Assembly (NCBI GenBank): GCA_035539175.1
Contig: DATLIY010000007.1
Coordinates: 930,001 to 994,000, forward strand
Direction of reading: 5' to 3'
DNA length: 64,000 nt
Source: Acidisarcina sp.
GTDB taxonomy: Bacteria > Acidobacteriota > Terriglobia > Terriglobales > Acidobacteriaceae
The notes beneath the pieces were generated by a model that ran no database searches, was not told the DNA's origin, and saw only the letters and a list, made by a program, of their open reading frames with translations. Shown in pieces: positions 1 to 9,882 of this stretch (its first letter is position 1; each line of letters starts with the position of its first letter). The translations under genes were made by a program, and so were the position numbers.

Positions 1-2
1 CG

Positions 3-2819
3 CTGAACCGGGCAATCATCGATCCCAATCTGCGCATTGTTACCTCGGGGTACGGAATCCTGCAGCCGCGAATCGGTGTCAGCGTGCAATCGGCAGCACG
101 CTCCAGACTGGCGGCAATCTACTCTGGAGAAACGGGACTCGATATTTACAGCCGGGCCGTTTCGGATGCGTACCAGGACCTCTACCGCGAAGGTATCTTC
201 ACCGGCAAAGGAATTTACGAAGTCTCCACCCTGCACAAGGTCCTCGACCGCCGCTTCCCGAGGAATTCCCTGCTGAGCCACGACCTGATCGAAGGAGCTT
301 ACGCGCGTGCAGGACTGCTGAGCGACGTGGAGCTCATCGATGACTATCCGTCGCACTACAGCGCCTACACGCGGCGGCAACATCGCTGGGTGCGAGGGGA
401 CTGGCAGATCGCGCAGTGGCTGTTCCAACTGGTGCCGGATGAGTCAGGACACTGGGGACGGAATCCCATTAGCACCATCTCGCGCTGGAAGATTCTGGAT
501 AACCTGCGTCGCTCGCTGGTGCAGCCATTCACCTTCTTTCTGCTGATGGCGGGATGGCTTGGGCTTCCCGGAGGTCCGCTCTACTGGACCATTGCAACGC
601 TGTTTGTGCTGTTCGTTCCCAGCCTTCTGCAACTCGGCTTCAGCATCCTGCGAATGCTTCGGAACCCCGCCAAAGGCGCAACGCGAGAGGTCTTCGCCGA
701 CTTTCTGCAGGCGGCTGGACTGGCATTTCTCAATCTGGTTTTCCTGCCGCATCAGACGCTTCTCTCGCTGGATGCGATTGTGCGTTCGCTCGTGCGGCGT
801 TTTGTTACCGGGCAGCGATTGCTGGAGTGGGAGACAGCAGCGCAGGCCGAATCCAACGCCAAGCGCGTAACCCCCGTGGACCGCTATCTGAAAGCGACCG
901 TCCCGCTGACCATCGGATTGGCGCTGCTGATAGGAGCTGTGCATCTCCACGCGCTTGAGGTTGCGGCTCCTGTGCTGCTGCTCTGGATTTCGGAGAGCGG
1001 CATTACCCTCTGGTTGAATCAGCCGCCACGCGAAGATGACTCCGGAAAACTGGGCAGGCAGAGCGAAGAGTTTGCCCGTCAACAGGCACTGCTGATGTGG
1101 CGCTACTTCCGTCAGTTCGGAGACAGGGAGCACAACTACCTGATTCCCGATAATGTGCGCGAAGAGGGTATGGTCGCCGCGCCGCGTACCTCGCCAACCA
1201 ATATCGGGCTGTTGCTGAACGCGCGCCAGGCTGCCTGCGAACTGGGCTATATCACTCTGCCCGAATTCGCCTTCCTCACCGAGCAGAGCCTGAGCAGCAT
1301 TGGAAGACTCGTGCGTTACCGCGGGCATCTCTATAACTGGTATGACACGCGCACGCTTGCGATCCTCGCGCCAGCGGTCGTCTCCACCGTGGATAGCGGC
1401 AACCTAGCGGCATCGCTTTACACTCTTGACGCCGGGATTCGTTCCCTCCTGCACGAGCCGCTCCTCTCCAGAAAGCTCTTTCGCGGGCTGGAAGATATTT
1501 TGAAACTACCATGGTTACAAAATGTTTTTCCCGCCATGCCGGCCAGAGAAGCATCGACCGAAGCATGGCTTCGCTGGGCAATCAGCATTGAGGAAGAAGA
1601 AGAGGCGGGCTCCCGTGAATCGGGCGTACTGGAGCAGGCGGACACGCGCTGGTGGCGCGCCGAAGCCCTTGCCCGAATCCGTGCGATTACCTCCCTGGCG
1701 CATGACTACCTGCCCTGGATGCTGCCGGAGTTCGCTCCTCTGCGGACCATATCCAGCATGGGGATCAACAGTTACGTGGCTCCCCCATTGAAGAAGACAG
1801 CCGCCTTTGCCTTTGAGCTGGATGCCGCGCTGCAAAGGAACTGGGCCACTCTGGACGAAGAGTCGCCCAATCTCGTGCTGGGAGAACAACTGCGCGCGCT
1901 GCTGCCGGAGGCGACACGTCGCCTGCAGGAGTTGACCGAGAGTCTTCGCGCCATATCGCAGGATGCCTGCCGGAACGTCGAGGAGATGGAGTTCGGCTTC
2001 CTGCTCAATCACTCGCGAAAGCTGCTGTCGATCGGTTATGAGGTCACCGAAGGCCGCCAGCTTGCCTCCTGCTACGATCTGCTGGCATCAGAAGCGCGCA
2101 CTGCCTGCTTTATCGCCATCGCAAAGGGCGACATCCCTCAGCAGATCTGGTTCCGCATGGGCCGGGGGCATACCATAGCCTTCGACCGTCCCATCCTGCT
2201 CTCCTGGACCGGCACGATGTTCGAATACATGATGCCCGCGTTGTGGATGCGTAGCTATCCCAATACGCTGATGAGCCGTACCTTGCGGGCGAATGCCGAA
2301 ATCCAGATCGCCTTCGGAAACAAGTACAGGATTCCCTGGGGGATCTCCGAGAGTGGCTATGCAACGCAGGATACCGAAGGAAACTACCAGTACTACGCCT
2401 TCGGTATTCCAGAGATCGCCTTAAAAGGAACTCCGGCGGCAGGGCCTGTGGTTTCGCCCTACTCCAGTTTCCTGGCACTCGGGGTGGCGCGGTCGGACGC
2501 GCTACACAATCTGCACTGGATGCAGCAGGCAGGCTGGTCCGGGGCCTTCGGACTCTATGAGGCGGCGGATTACTCCGACTCACTGGCCCGGCCCGTTCTG
2601 GTGCGCGAGTGGATGGCGCATCACCAGGGCATGTCGCTGCTGGCAGTCTTGAACCTGCTGCGCGATAACGTGGTCCAACAGTGGTTCCACGAGAATCCCG
2701 CGATCCAGGCCACGGAGTTGCTCCTGCAGGAGAAGGCCATGCGCACCAGCATAATACGAGCCGCGCATCAGAAACTGCAGGAGCACGCTGCTACCTCGCG
2801 GTTACGCAAAGGCGCATAG
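3..2819 (+). CDS. ndvB: Cyclic beta-1,2-glucan synthase-like protein (GT84 plus glycoamylase-like domain), 5' partial
   Basis: The frame is open to the left window edge, so the N-terminus lies outside; 938 residues are visible. The start of the visible part (ILQPRIGVS, then a QHRWVRGDWQI motif) is the end of the NdvB/Cgs-type GT84 glycosyltransferase domain. Several membrane segments follow at about residues 165-345. From about 530 to 920 there is a glycoamylase-like domain, ending in the typical MAHHQGMSLLAV and IQATELLLQEK signatures. Full-length NdvB proteins are about 2,800 residues and continue with a GH94 phosphorylase domain; here the stop codon comes soon after the glycoamylase-like domain. 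The likely role is synthesis of a beta-1,2-glucan at the inner membrane; whether the product is cyclic is inference. Family assignment is firm, exact product less so. Confidence 0.85.
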   Translation: MNRAIIDPNLRIVTSGYGILQPRIGVSVQSAARSRLAAIYSGETGLDIYSRAVSDAYQDLYREGIFTGKGIYEVSTLHKVLDRRFPRNSLLSHDLIEGAYARAGLLSDVELIDDYPSHYSAYTRRQHRWVRGDWQIAQWLFQLVPDESGHWGRNPISTISRWKILDNLRRSLVQPFTFFLLMAGWLGLPGGPLYWTIATLFVLFVPSLLQLGFSILRMLRNPAKGATREVFADFLQAAGLAFLNLVFLPHQTLLSLDAIVRSLVRRFVTGQRLLEWETAAQAESNAKRVTPVDRYLKATVPLTIGLALLIGAVHLHALEVAAPVLLLWISESGITLWLNQPPREDDSGKLGRQSEEFARQQALLMWRYFRQFGDREHNYLIPDNVREEGMVAAPRTSPTNIGLLLNARQAACELGYITLPEFAFLTEQSLSSIGRLVRYRGHLYNWYDTRTLAILAPAVVSTVDSGNLAASLYTLDAGIRSLLHEPLLSRKLFRGLEDILKLPWLQNVFPAMPAREASTEAWLRWAISIEEEEEAGSRESGVLEQADTRWWRAEALARIRAITSLAHDYLPWMLPEFAPLRTISSMGINSYVAPPLKKTAAFAFELDAALQRNWATLDEESPNLVLGEQLRALLPEATRRLQELTESLRAISQDACRNVEEMEFGFLLNHSRKLLSIGYEVTEGRQLASCYDLLASEARTACFIAIAKGDIPQQIWFRMGRGHTIAFDRPILLSWTGTMFEYMMPALWMRSYPNTLMSRTLRANAEIQIAFGNKYRIPWGISESGYATQDTEGNYQYYAFGIPEIALKGTPAAGPVVSPYSSFLALGVARSDALHNLHWMQQAGWSGAFGLYEAADYSDSLARPVLVREWMAHHQGMSLLAVLNLLRDNVVQQWFHENPAIQATELLLQEKAMRTSIIRAAHQKLQEHAATSRLRKGA

Positions 2820-2832
2820 CACCGCCCTGCAA

Positions 2833-3312
2833 TCAGGCCTGGCGCAGGGATGGCCCAAGGCATGCCTGGTGGGCGTCATAAATTGCGAGCACCTTGCTGG
2901 CGCGAGCCGGGTCTGTCGACCAGGTTTGTGATACTTCAAGGACGAACTGCCTTCCACTGGTCGCGGCCAGCGCCGCGGCGTAGTGCGGATACATCCTGCT
3001 CGCTGCGACGAGCAGGTGCATACGGGCCTGGAAACACGCATTCCAGTCCGGAAAGCTGGCCCAGCTTGCGTTGACCGTCACCCATTTGCCATGCAGATAT
3101 TCGCGAGTGGGAAGCGATATCGTCTGCAACACAGGCGAGCTCGATGGAAGCTGCTTCTGCCCAAAGAGATTGTTTGCAGCGATGGCCAGCCGGGACTGGC
3201 CCCAGGCAGATTCGAGCGCTGCCTCACAAGCCGCATACTCGGGGAATATATGCCCCGCCGCGTGGGCCGCGAACGCGGCTTTCTGCAGAAAGGCTTCCTG
3301 TTGGAACGCCAT
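2833..3312 (-). CDS. Small glucosaminidase-domain protein (FlgJ/endolysin type)
   Basis: This 159-residue protein is essentially one Mannosyl-glycoprotein endo-beta-N-acetylglucosaminidase-type domain, which cleaves peptidoglycan glycan strands. The motif ACEAALESAWGQS carries the expected catalytic Glu at residue 34, followed by NNLFGQK, typical of the FlgJ/AcmA group. There is no signal peptide or cell-wall-binding module, so its route to peptidoglycan is unclear and it could be phage-derived. A good Shine-Dalgarno (CAGGAGAG) precedes the ATG. It converges on the beta-glucan synthase gene with a 13-base gap. A strong terminator-like hairpin sits in its leader (see separate entry). Confidence 0.75.
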   Translation of the reverse strand: MAFQQEAFLQKAAFAAHAAGHIFPEYAACEAALESAWGQSRLAIAANNLFGQKQLPSSSPVLQTISLPTREYLHGKWVTVNASWASFPDWNACFQARMHLLVAASRMYPHYAAALAATSGRQFVLEVSQTWSTDPARASKVLAIYDAHQACLGPSLRQA

Positions 3313-3325
3313 GACTTCTCTCCTG

Positions 3326-3365
3326 AAAAGAAAAGGGCGACGCAGCCGGAATGGCTTCGTCGCCC
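3326..3365 (-). terminator. Terminator-like hairpin in the leader of the glucosaminidase gene
   Basis: On the minus strand the stem is GGGCGACG, one mismatch, AGCC, a 5-base loop, then GGCT, one mismatch, CGTCGCCC, followed by TTTTCTTTT. The U-tract ends only about 13 bases before the glucosaminidase ATG. No minus-strand gene lies between purH and this point, so it is either an attenuator of the glucosaminidase transcript or a barrier against antisense transcription from the purH side. The structure is read directly; its function is inferred. Confidence 0.6.
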
Positions 3366-3460
3366 TGTATTCATTCTTTCAGGGGGCGATAGAAAATGTG
3401 CCAAGCGCCTGGATTTTGCATGGCCCGGCGATTGGATTCCGCAGATTTCAGCGAGTTCCG

Positions 3461-3489
3461 TTTCCCGCGAAAAGGCGGCAACTTATACA
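3461..3489 (+). promoter_or_regulatory. Candidate promoter for purH
   Basis: TTTCCC at 3461-3466 and TATACA at 3484-3489 are separated by 17 bases and lie about 60 bases upstream of the purH start. The -10 match is good and the -35 match poor. Confidence 0.3.
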
Positions 3490-3548
3490 ATCAACTTTCG
3501 CCCGGAATCTGAACCGGATCTGTGGCAGGCGTTGGAAAGGACACACGA

Positions 3549-5132
3549 TTGAGCGGGATAAAGCATGTTAAGCGAGCGTTGCTGAGTGTTACCGACAAGA
3601 CCGGATTGGTAGAGTTCGCACGGCAATTGGCGAGCCACGGCGTGGACCTGGTTTCCACCGGCGGCACGGCGCGAGCCCTGCGCGAAGCGGGATTGCAGGT
3701 AAAGGACATCTCGGAGCTGACGGGCTTTCCGGAGATGCTCGATGGCCGTGTGAAGACGCTGCACCCGCGCGTCCACGGCGGCATCCTCTACATACGCGGC
3801 AAGGCGGAGCACGAGGCCGCGGTGGCGGAGCACGGCATTCTGCCCATCGATATGGTGGTGGTCAATCTCTACGCCTTTGAGAAAACGGCCTCGCGGCCGG
3901 GCGCTGCCTTCGAGGATGTGATCGAGAACATCGATATCGGCGGGCCCTCGATGGTGCGCTCCGCGGCAAAGAACTTCGAGGACGTGGCCATCGTGACGTC
4001 GGTCGGCGACTATGCGGCCCTGGGCGAAGAGTTGCAGGCCAACAGTGGCGGATTGAGCCGGGAGACGCGCTGGCGGCTGGCAAAGCAGGCCTTTGCCGTC
4101 ACCGCAGCCTACGACACCGCGATCGCCAACACGCTGGAACGCGTTGAAGCGCCGGAGTCCGGCCATAAGCCCGTTCAGTTCTATGCATTGGATCGTGCCC
4201 CTTTCCCGGAGGCACTCAGAATCGCGTATCCGCTGGCGATGCACCTGCGCTATGGTGAGAATCCCCACCAGCGCGCAGCGCTCTACTCCGATGGCAGCAC
4301 CACCGGGATCGCGGGAGCAACGCAGCACCACGGTAAAGAGCTGAGCTACAACAACCTTGTGGATCTGGATGCCTGCTGGGAGATGGTGCAGGAGTTCGAC
4401 GAGCCGGCGGTAGTGATCGTCAAGCACACCAATCCCTGCGGAGCAGCAACCGCGGACTCTCTGGCTGAAGCCTATCGCAAGGCTCTGGCGACAGACCCGG
4501 TTTCCGCTTTCGGCGGAGTCATCGGCGTGAACCGCGCGCTGGATCTGGATGCCGCCGAGGAGATGGCCAAGCTGTTTGTCGAAGCAATTGTGGCTCCGTC
4601 GTTCACGCCGGAGGCCCTCGCCCGGCTGCAGGTGAAGAAGAATGTGCGCCTGATCGAGATTCGCCCGGCAGAGGCTTCGCGCGTCATCAAACAGGTGTCA
4701 GGCGGGCTCCTGTTGCAGGATGCGGATCGCGCCCGCACCACCCCTGACGAGCTGAAGGTAGTGACGGCTCGCACGCCCAGCAAGGAGGAGCTGCAGGCTC
4801 TGCTCTTTGCCTGGCGCATCTGCAAACATGTGAAGTCGAACGCCATCGTTTATGCGCGGGATGGGCAGACGCTGGGAGTGGGCGCAGGGCAGATGAGCCG
4901 CGTGGATGCAGCGAAATTCGGGGCGATGAAGGCGGTTTTGCCGCTGAAGAATTGTGTGGCTGCATCGGATGCCTTCTTCCCCTTCGCAGATGGCCTGGAG
5001 GCAGTTGCCGAAGCAGGAGCCACGGCGGTGATTCAACCCGGCGGTTCGGTGCGCGACAATGAGGTAATCGCCGCGGCCAACCGGCTCGGCGTTGCCATGG
5101 TCTTCACCGGGATTCGCCACTTCAAACACTAG
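3549..5132 (+). CDS. purH: Bifunctional AICAR transformylase / IMP cyclohydrolase
   Basis: PurH catalyses the last two steps of IMP synthesis in the cytoplasm. The N-terminal MGS-like cyclohydrolase domain (about residues 5-190, with VSTGGTA and [14 protein letters not shown]) is followed by the AICAR transformylase domain with the signatures LRYGENPHQ and [10 protein letters not shown]. The length, about 527 residues, is normal. I chose the TTG at 3549 because GGAAAGG lies 8 bases upstream; a GTG at 3522 is in frame and would add nine residues, and homologues usually begin close to the [11 protein letters not shown] motif. It is divergent from the glucosaminidase gene and appears monocistronic. 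Confidence 0.95.
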   Translation: MSGIKHVKRALLSVTDKTGLVEFARQLASHGVDLVSTGGTARALREAGLQVKDISELTGFPEMLDGRVKTLHPRVHGGILYIRGKAEHEAAVAEHGILPIDMVVVNLYAFEKTASRPGAAFEDVIENIDIGGPSMVRSAAKNFEDVAIVTSVGDYAALGEELQANSGGLSRETRWRLAKQAFAVTAAYDTAIANTLERVEAPESGHKPVQFYALDRAPFPEALRIAYPLAMHLRYGENPHQRAALYSDGSTTGIAGATQHHGKELSYNNLVDLDACWEMVQEFDEPAVVIVKHTNPCGAATADSLAEAYRKALATDPVSAFGGVIGVNRALDLDAAEEMAKLFVEAIVAPSFTPEALARLQVKKNVRLIEIRPAEASRVIKQVSGGLLLQDADRARTTPDELKVVTARTPSKEELQALLFAWRICKHVKSNAIVYARDGQTLGVGAGQMSRVDAAKFGAMKAVLPLKNCVAASDAFFPFADGLEAVAEAGATAVIQPGGSVRDNEVIAAANRLGVAMVFTGIRHFKH

Positions 5133-5302
5133 AGAGCAGCAAGTCAGCGAACACGCGGTTAACAGATTGGACTCTGCCGGGGGCCTTGAGCTTTGAGTTC
5201 AGGCCCTCTGTGAGCGACCGATCTGCAAATCCACAGCGGCACACCTGCCTCTGGCCGACTTGCCGACCGCTTTTTAGCCGCTCGCGATGCGATACTTAGG
5301 CT

Positions 5303-7561
5303 ATGGAGTGGGTGGAAACCATCAAGACCAGGCTCGAGGGAATCGCCTGGTTGCGAGCGCTTGACTGGTATCGCGGCTTGCGGGCAGGAACCGCGATCAG
5401 CGCTCCCCTGCTGGTGGGCGCCATGCTGAACCAGCCGGAGATGGCATGGGCTGGGCTGGGTGGCTTTGAAGCCATCATCGCGGATAAAGGCGGACCCTAT
5501 CGCAGCCGTATCGCGAGCCTGGGGCTGCTGACTGTCGGTGGCGCCGCTGGGTGCATGCTGGGGACGCTCGTCGGCGGCACGCTGGCCTATGCCATTCCGG
5601 TAACAATTTTGTGGTGCCTGGCCTGGTCGTATCTGATGGTTCTGGGCGAGCCATTTGCCTCAGCAAGTCCTCTGATCGAGTTGATCTACGTCTGCGGTGT
5701 GGGAGCCCCGTCAAGTGACGTGAAGCTGGCCGCCACCCACGCAGGATTTCTGCTTCTGGGCGGCCTGTGGTCGATCCTGCTGTCTCTCTTTCTTTGGCCG
5801 ATCGACCCCTACCGCCCGGCGCGATTTGCCATCAGCGACTGCTACCGCGAACTGGCCGGCTTCCTCGCCAGTATTCATGAGCTGAATCTCCGCAAGCAGG
5901 TGCGCGCCGCTGCCTGGCACCGGCTGGCACAGCATCACCAAAGCCGCTTGCGGCGGACACTGGAACGAGCGCGCCACGCTGTCTCCAGCGTGCGGGCGGA
6001 GAGCGACGCCGAGACCCTCCGCGGTCGCAACCTGATAGTGCTGCTGGAGTCGGCAGACATGCTGCTGGCGCGTTCCATCGCGCTGGCGGAATACATGGAG
6101 ATGACCGCAACTCAGGATGCCTCGCCTTGCACCATGCGCGGCAAAAGCGCACTTTTGCTGCTGGAGCAGGCAGAGTCCTGGATCTCCGAGGTTCTGCGCG
6201 GCAACGTGGAGAAGATCGACGAGGAATTCCACACCTACGAAGCGCGGCTGCGGCGCATTCCCGTAGAGATGGCGCACTGCATGTCGGCGGACGACCTGCC
6301 GGGGCAGTTTCTGCTGCACCAGATCTCCGATGCCACGGAGAATCTTGAGACGGCGCTGGAGAGTGCGACAGCGGTGCGCACTGGCCAGGAGCCTCATCCC
6401 CGGCCAAGACTGCGCAAGAAGCAGGCCGCCGTGAAGCTGGAGCGTACCCCGCTGCGCCTGGAGCAGTTAGCCGCCAACTTCACCACCGACTCTCTTCTGC
6501 TGCGCCATGCCGCCCGGGTCGCCGTCGTCTGCACGGTCGACGTGTTTATTTTGATCTGGTTCAACATCAATCATGGCTACTGGATGATGCTGACCTCACT
6601 GATCGTCCTGCAACCGCATGTGGGAGGCACCTTCTACCGTTCGTTGCAACGGATTGGAGGCACAGTGGCAGGGGGAATTCTTGCAGCCGTTCTTGCGGTC
6701 TTTCTCCACTCCGAGGCGGCGATTGCCGCGGCGCTGTTTCCCCTGGGCTTCTTCGCGCTCGCCGTGCTGCCGGTAAGCTATTCCCTTTTCTGCTTTTTCT
6801 TAACGCCCACATTTGTCCTTGCGTTTCTGCCGTATGTGGGGGATTGGCAATTGGCCGGTGTTCGCATCATCAACACGATTCTGGGTGCGCTGATCGCAAT
6901 GCTGGCGATGGCGGTTCTGTGGCCGACGCTGGAACGCCGACGCTTCGGAACCCAACTGCAACGCAGCCTGCAGGCGAATCGGCTATACCTGGAGCGGCTG
7001 CTGGCAAGCTGGCGGCAGGGCGATGCGGACGGAGCCGAATCCCGCTCGCAGGCAGTTGCCCAGGCGCGCCGGGGGATTGGGCTGGCCCACAACGACTCCG
7101 AAGACTCCCTGGACCGCCTGAGGCTGGAGCCGACATGGACCAGCCATGGCGGCATGAGAGGCGGCGAGCGGGCAACTGAAGCAGCGATTGCGTTTGTCAC
7201 CTATCTGCGACGATTCGGGCAGAGCATTACCACCCTGGCCTCCCTTCCGGGGGAAGACAACTGGAAGCGCTCGCCGGAGGTGCAAGGGCGATTGGAGCGA
7301 ATGAGCCAGGGGCTGACGCTGCTGGAGCACGCGCTGGAGGGAGAACCCGTGGACTGGGCGCAGATGCCGGAAGCCTCTCCTTTACCAGAGGCAGCCGCAA
7401 GCACCCTGCAGCACAATGGGCAACGCCAGGTCGTGCGCATGGAGCGGCAACTGGCCGTTTTGCAACGCTCGCTGCTGGCGATGGAGCGCGGCGGCCTGCT
7501 TGGCCGAAAGTCCGCGCTCCCCGCGGATTCAACTGTCGCCGAACCGACCGAGACGAGGTAA
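5303..7561 (+). CDS. FUSC-family inner-membrane protein (YccS / aromatic acid exporter type)
   Basis: This 752-residue membrane protein has the split layout of the FUSC superfamily. A first block of hydrophobic segments lies at about residues 28-170, a long soluble region at 170-400 is rich in Arg, Glu and Leu, and a second block with INHGYWMMLTSLIVLQP lies at about 400-547. A soluble tail of about 200 residues follows. The INxGYWMMLT motif at the second block is characteristic of YccS/YhfK and fusaric acid resistance-type proteins. Members are thought to export aromatic or other organic acids; the substrate here is unknown. The Shine-Dalgarno is weak. It stands alone between purH and the TPR gene. 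Confidence 0.8.
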   Translation: MEWVETIKTRLEGIAWLRALDWYRGLRAGTAISAPLLVGAMLNQPEMAWAGLGGFEAIIADKGGPYRSRIASLGLLTVGGAAGCMLGTLVGGTLAYAIPVTILWCLAWSYLMVLGEPFASASPLIELIYVCGVGAPSSDVKLAATHAGFLLLGGLWSILLSLFLWPIDPYRPARFAISDCYRELAGFLASIHELNLRKQVRAAAWHRLAQHHQSRLRRTLERARHAVSSVRAESDAETLRGRNLIVLLESADMLLARSIALAEYMEMTATQDASPCTMRGKSALLLLEQAESWISEVLRGNVEKIDEEFHTYEARLRRIPVEMAHCMSADDLPGQFLLHQISDATENLETALESATAVRTGQEPHPRPRLRKKQAAVKLERTPLRLEQLAANFTTDSLLLRHAARVAVVCTVDVFILIWFNINHGYWMMLTSLIVLQPHVGGTFYRSLQRIGGTVAGGILAAVLAVFLHSEAAIAAALFPLGFFALAVLPVSYSLFCFFLTPTFVLAFLPYVGDWQLAGVRIINTILGALIAMLAMAVLWPTLERRRFGTQLQRSLQANRLYLERLLASWRQGDADGAESRSQAVAQARRGIGLAHNDSEDSLDRLRLEPTWTSHGGMRGGERATEAAIAFVTYLRRFGQSITTLASLPGEDNWKRSPEVQGRLERMSQGLTLLEHALEGEPVDWAQMPEASPLPEAAASTLQHNGQRQVVRMERQLAVLQRSLLAMERGGLLGRKSALPADSTVAEPTETR

Positions 7562-7745
7562 CTTGGCACGCAGCATGCTGCCTCGCGGGCCAAAGATTCG
7601 AGAATTCTTCGAACCCATTCCCGGGTTACAATCGTCTTTAATAGAAGAGGAAGCTATAACGCGCTTCCTGGAGCCGGGAAAGCAGCAAAACAGTACGATC
7701 CGCACATTTCGCCGACAAAGCGGCCCGTCGCAGGATTGCCTAAAA

Positions 7746-9845
7746 ATGACAACCAGCCCGAAATCGAAGCACGCCTCGCTAAATTTCCCTACGCCCTCCG
7801 CAATGCGGCTGGCAGCCATCACCCTGGCAATCGCAGCCTCTCTCTCTGCCGCTCCACTACGGGCTGAAGCCGCAAAATCCTCTACACCGGATCGGGCCAA
7901 TTCGTACTATCACTTTGCCCTGGCTCACACGTATGAGGAGATGGCCACGACCTACGGCCGTCCGGAGTATGCCACGCGAGCGATCGAGGAGTACAAGCTG
8001 GCGTTGAACGCCGACCCCGAATCGCCCTACCTCAACAGCGGCCTGGCCGAGCTGTACTTCAAGACCGGCCGCGTGCGCGATGCGGTGCTGGCAGCCCAGG
8101 ACATGATCAAGAAGGACCCGAACAGCCTGGAGGCACACAAGCTGCTGGGCCGGATCTACCTGCGCTCGCTGGGCGATGTCCAGAACAATTCCCCTTCGGA
8201 AAAGATGCTGGATCTGGCGATTTCCGAGTACAGCAAGATCGTCGAACTCGCGCCGAACGATATTGAGAACCGCCTGCTGCTGGGGCAGCTTTATTCGCTG
8301 GACCACAACACGGCCAAGGCGGAAGAGCAGTTCAAGACGGCGCAGAAGATCGATCCCAACTCCGAAGATGTTGTGCTGAACCTGGCTCGTCTCTACACGG
8401 ATTCGGGCGACCTGCAGCATGCCGCAGCGGTTCTGACTTCGGTACCGGTAGAGGATCGCACGGCCAAGATGGAGTACGCCCTGGGCTCGACCTACGATCA
8501 GCTGAAGGACAACAAAAAGGCCATCGCCGCCTACCAGCGCTCGATCGACAACGACCCGGACAATCTCGATGCAGAGCGCGCGCTGGCGCAGAGCCTGCTG
8601 AATGACAATCAGCTCGAGCAGGCGCTGAAGATCTACATGGACATCTCCGCCGGCGACCCGCAAGACCCGCAGGCTTATCTGCGCATCTCCGAGATTGAAC
8701 GCCGTCAGGGCAAGTATGAGCAATCCTTGGGTACTCTAAAGAAGGCGAAAGCCCTGGTAAAGGATTCACTAGAGATCAGCTTCAACGAGGCCCTGCTGTA
8801 TGACTCGATGGGTCGGTATGACGACGCCACACAGATTCTAGAAAAGCTGGTGGCCAGCACCGCGCATGCCAACGACCAGTACTCGGAACTCGAAAAGAAC
8901 AACCGCGCCATATTCCTGGAGCGGCTCGCCAACGTGTATCGCGAAGAGAACAAGACTCCGCAGGCGATCGATAGCTATAACAAGATGATCGCGATGGGCG
9001 GTGATTTTGCTGAGCGCGGATATCAGAGCAAGGTGGATGCGTATCGCGACGCGCGCATGTACACACAGGCGACTGCCGCCGCGCAGGACGCAGCGCAGAA
9101 GCTGCCCAAGGATCGCCAGATCAAGCTGATGCTGGCAGGGCAACTGGCGGACTCGGGGAAAGTTGACGAGGGTCTCGCGCTGGCGAAGTCACAGTTGAAC
9201 GGCACCCCCGACGATCGCGAAACGTATCTGCAACTGGCACAGATCGACATCCGTCTGCGCCGCTGGAAGGACGCGAGCGATGCACTCGATAAGGCTGAGC
9301 CTCTCGCGACCAAGCAGGAAGAGAAGATTTATGTGTACTTCCTCCGCGGAACTATTGCGGAACGGCAGAAGCACTACGATGCGGCTGAGGAGCAGTTCCA
9401 TAAGATTCTTGCGCTTGACGCCAACAACAGCATGACGCTGAACTACCTGGGATACATGCTGGCAGATCGCGGCGTTCGCCTGCCTGAGGCGGTGAAGATT
9501 CTCCAGCAGGCCGTCCTGCTGGATCCGCAGAATGGCGCCTATCTCGATTCTCTGGGCTGGGCATACTTCAAGCTTGGCCAGTACGGGCCAGCGGAGGAGT
9601 ACCTGCGCAAGGCGCTGGAACGCCTGTCCACCGACCCCTCCGTTCACGACCACATGGGCGAGCTTTACGACAAGACGGGACGGCTGAAAGACGCCGCAGC
9701 ACAGTGGGAACTGGCGCTGAAGGAATATGCGCGCTCCAGTCCAGCGGATGCCGAGCCAGGGGATGTGTCCAAGGTGGAAAAGAAACTGGAAGGCGCCCGC
9801 GTGCGGCTCGCCAAACACGAGACCACGGTGAGCGGCAAGAATTAG
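7746..9845 (+). CDS. Secreted tetratricopeptide repeat protein
   Basis: About 699 residues with an N-terminal signal sequence (hydrophobic segment LAAITLAIAASLSAAPLRA, cleavage expected after ALRAEA-like small residues around position 35). The rest is almost entirely helical TPR repeats, for example PNSLEAHKLLGRIYL, PNDIENRLLLGQLYS and NGAYLDSLGWAYFKLGQY. Such proteins serve as scaffolds for envelope complexes; no specific partner can be named. The open frame extends upstream into the FUSC gene, but the ATG at 7746 is the start that yields a proper signal peptide. The next gene starts 37 bases after the stop, so the two may be co-transcribed. Confidence 0.8.
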   Translation: MTTSPKSKHASLNFPTPSAMRLAAITLAIAASLSAAPLRAEAAKSSTPDRANSYYHFALAHTYEEMATTYGRPEYATRAIEEYKLALNADPESPYLNSGLAELYFKTGRVRDAVLAAQDMIKKDPNSLEAHKLLGRIYLRSLGDVQNNSPSEKMLDLAISEYSKIVELAPNDIENRLLLGQLYSLDHNTAKAEEQFKTAQKIDPNSEDVVLNLARLYTDSGDLQHAAAVLTSVPVEDRTAKMEYALGSTYDQLKDNKKAIAAYQRSIDNDPDNLDAERALAQSLLNDNQLEQALKIYMDISAGDPQDPQAYLRISEIERRQGKYEQSLGTLKKAKALVKDSLEISFNEALLYDSMGRYDDATQILEKLVASTAHANDQYSELEKNNRAIFLERLANVYREENKTPQAIDSYNKMIAMGGDFAERGYQSKVDAYRDARMYTQATAAAQDAAQKLPKDRQIKLMLAGQLADSGKVDEGLALAKSQLNGTPDDRETYLQLAQIDIRLRRWKDASDALDKAEPLATKQEEKIYVYFLRGTIAERQKHYDAAEEQFHKILALDANNSMTLNYLGYMLADRGVRLPEAVKILQQAVLLDPQNGAYLDSLGWAYFKLGQYGPAEEYLRKALERLSTDPSVHDHMGELYDKTGRLKDAAAQWELALKEYARSSPADAEPGDVSKVEKKLEGARVRLAKHETTVSGKN

Positions 9846-9882
9846 GCTTTTAACCGGAACACATCAGGAGAGCGGCTCCGAC

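Noticed and set aside
5180-5207. Hairpin GGGCC(T)TGA / TCAGGCCC after purH
   Set aside because: It has a bulge and no T-tract, so it is not convincing as an intrinsic terminator, although it may still slow polymerase.
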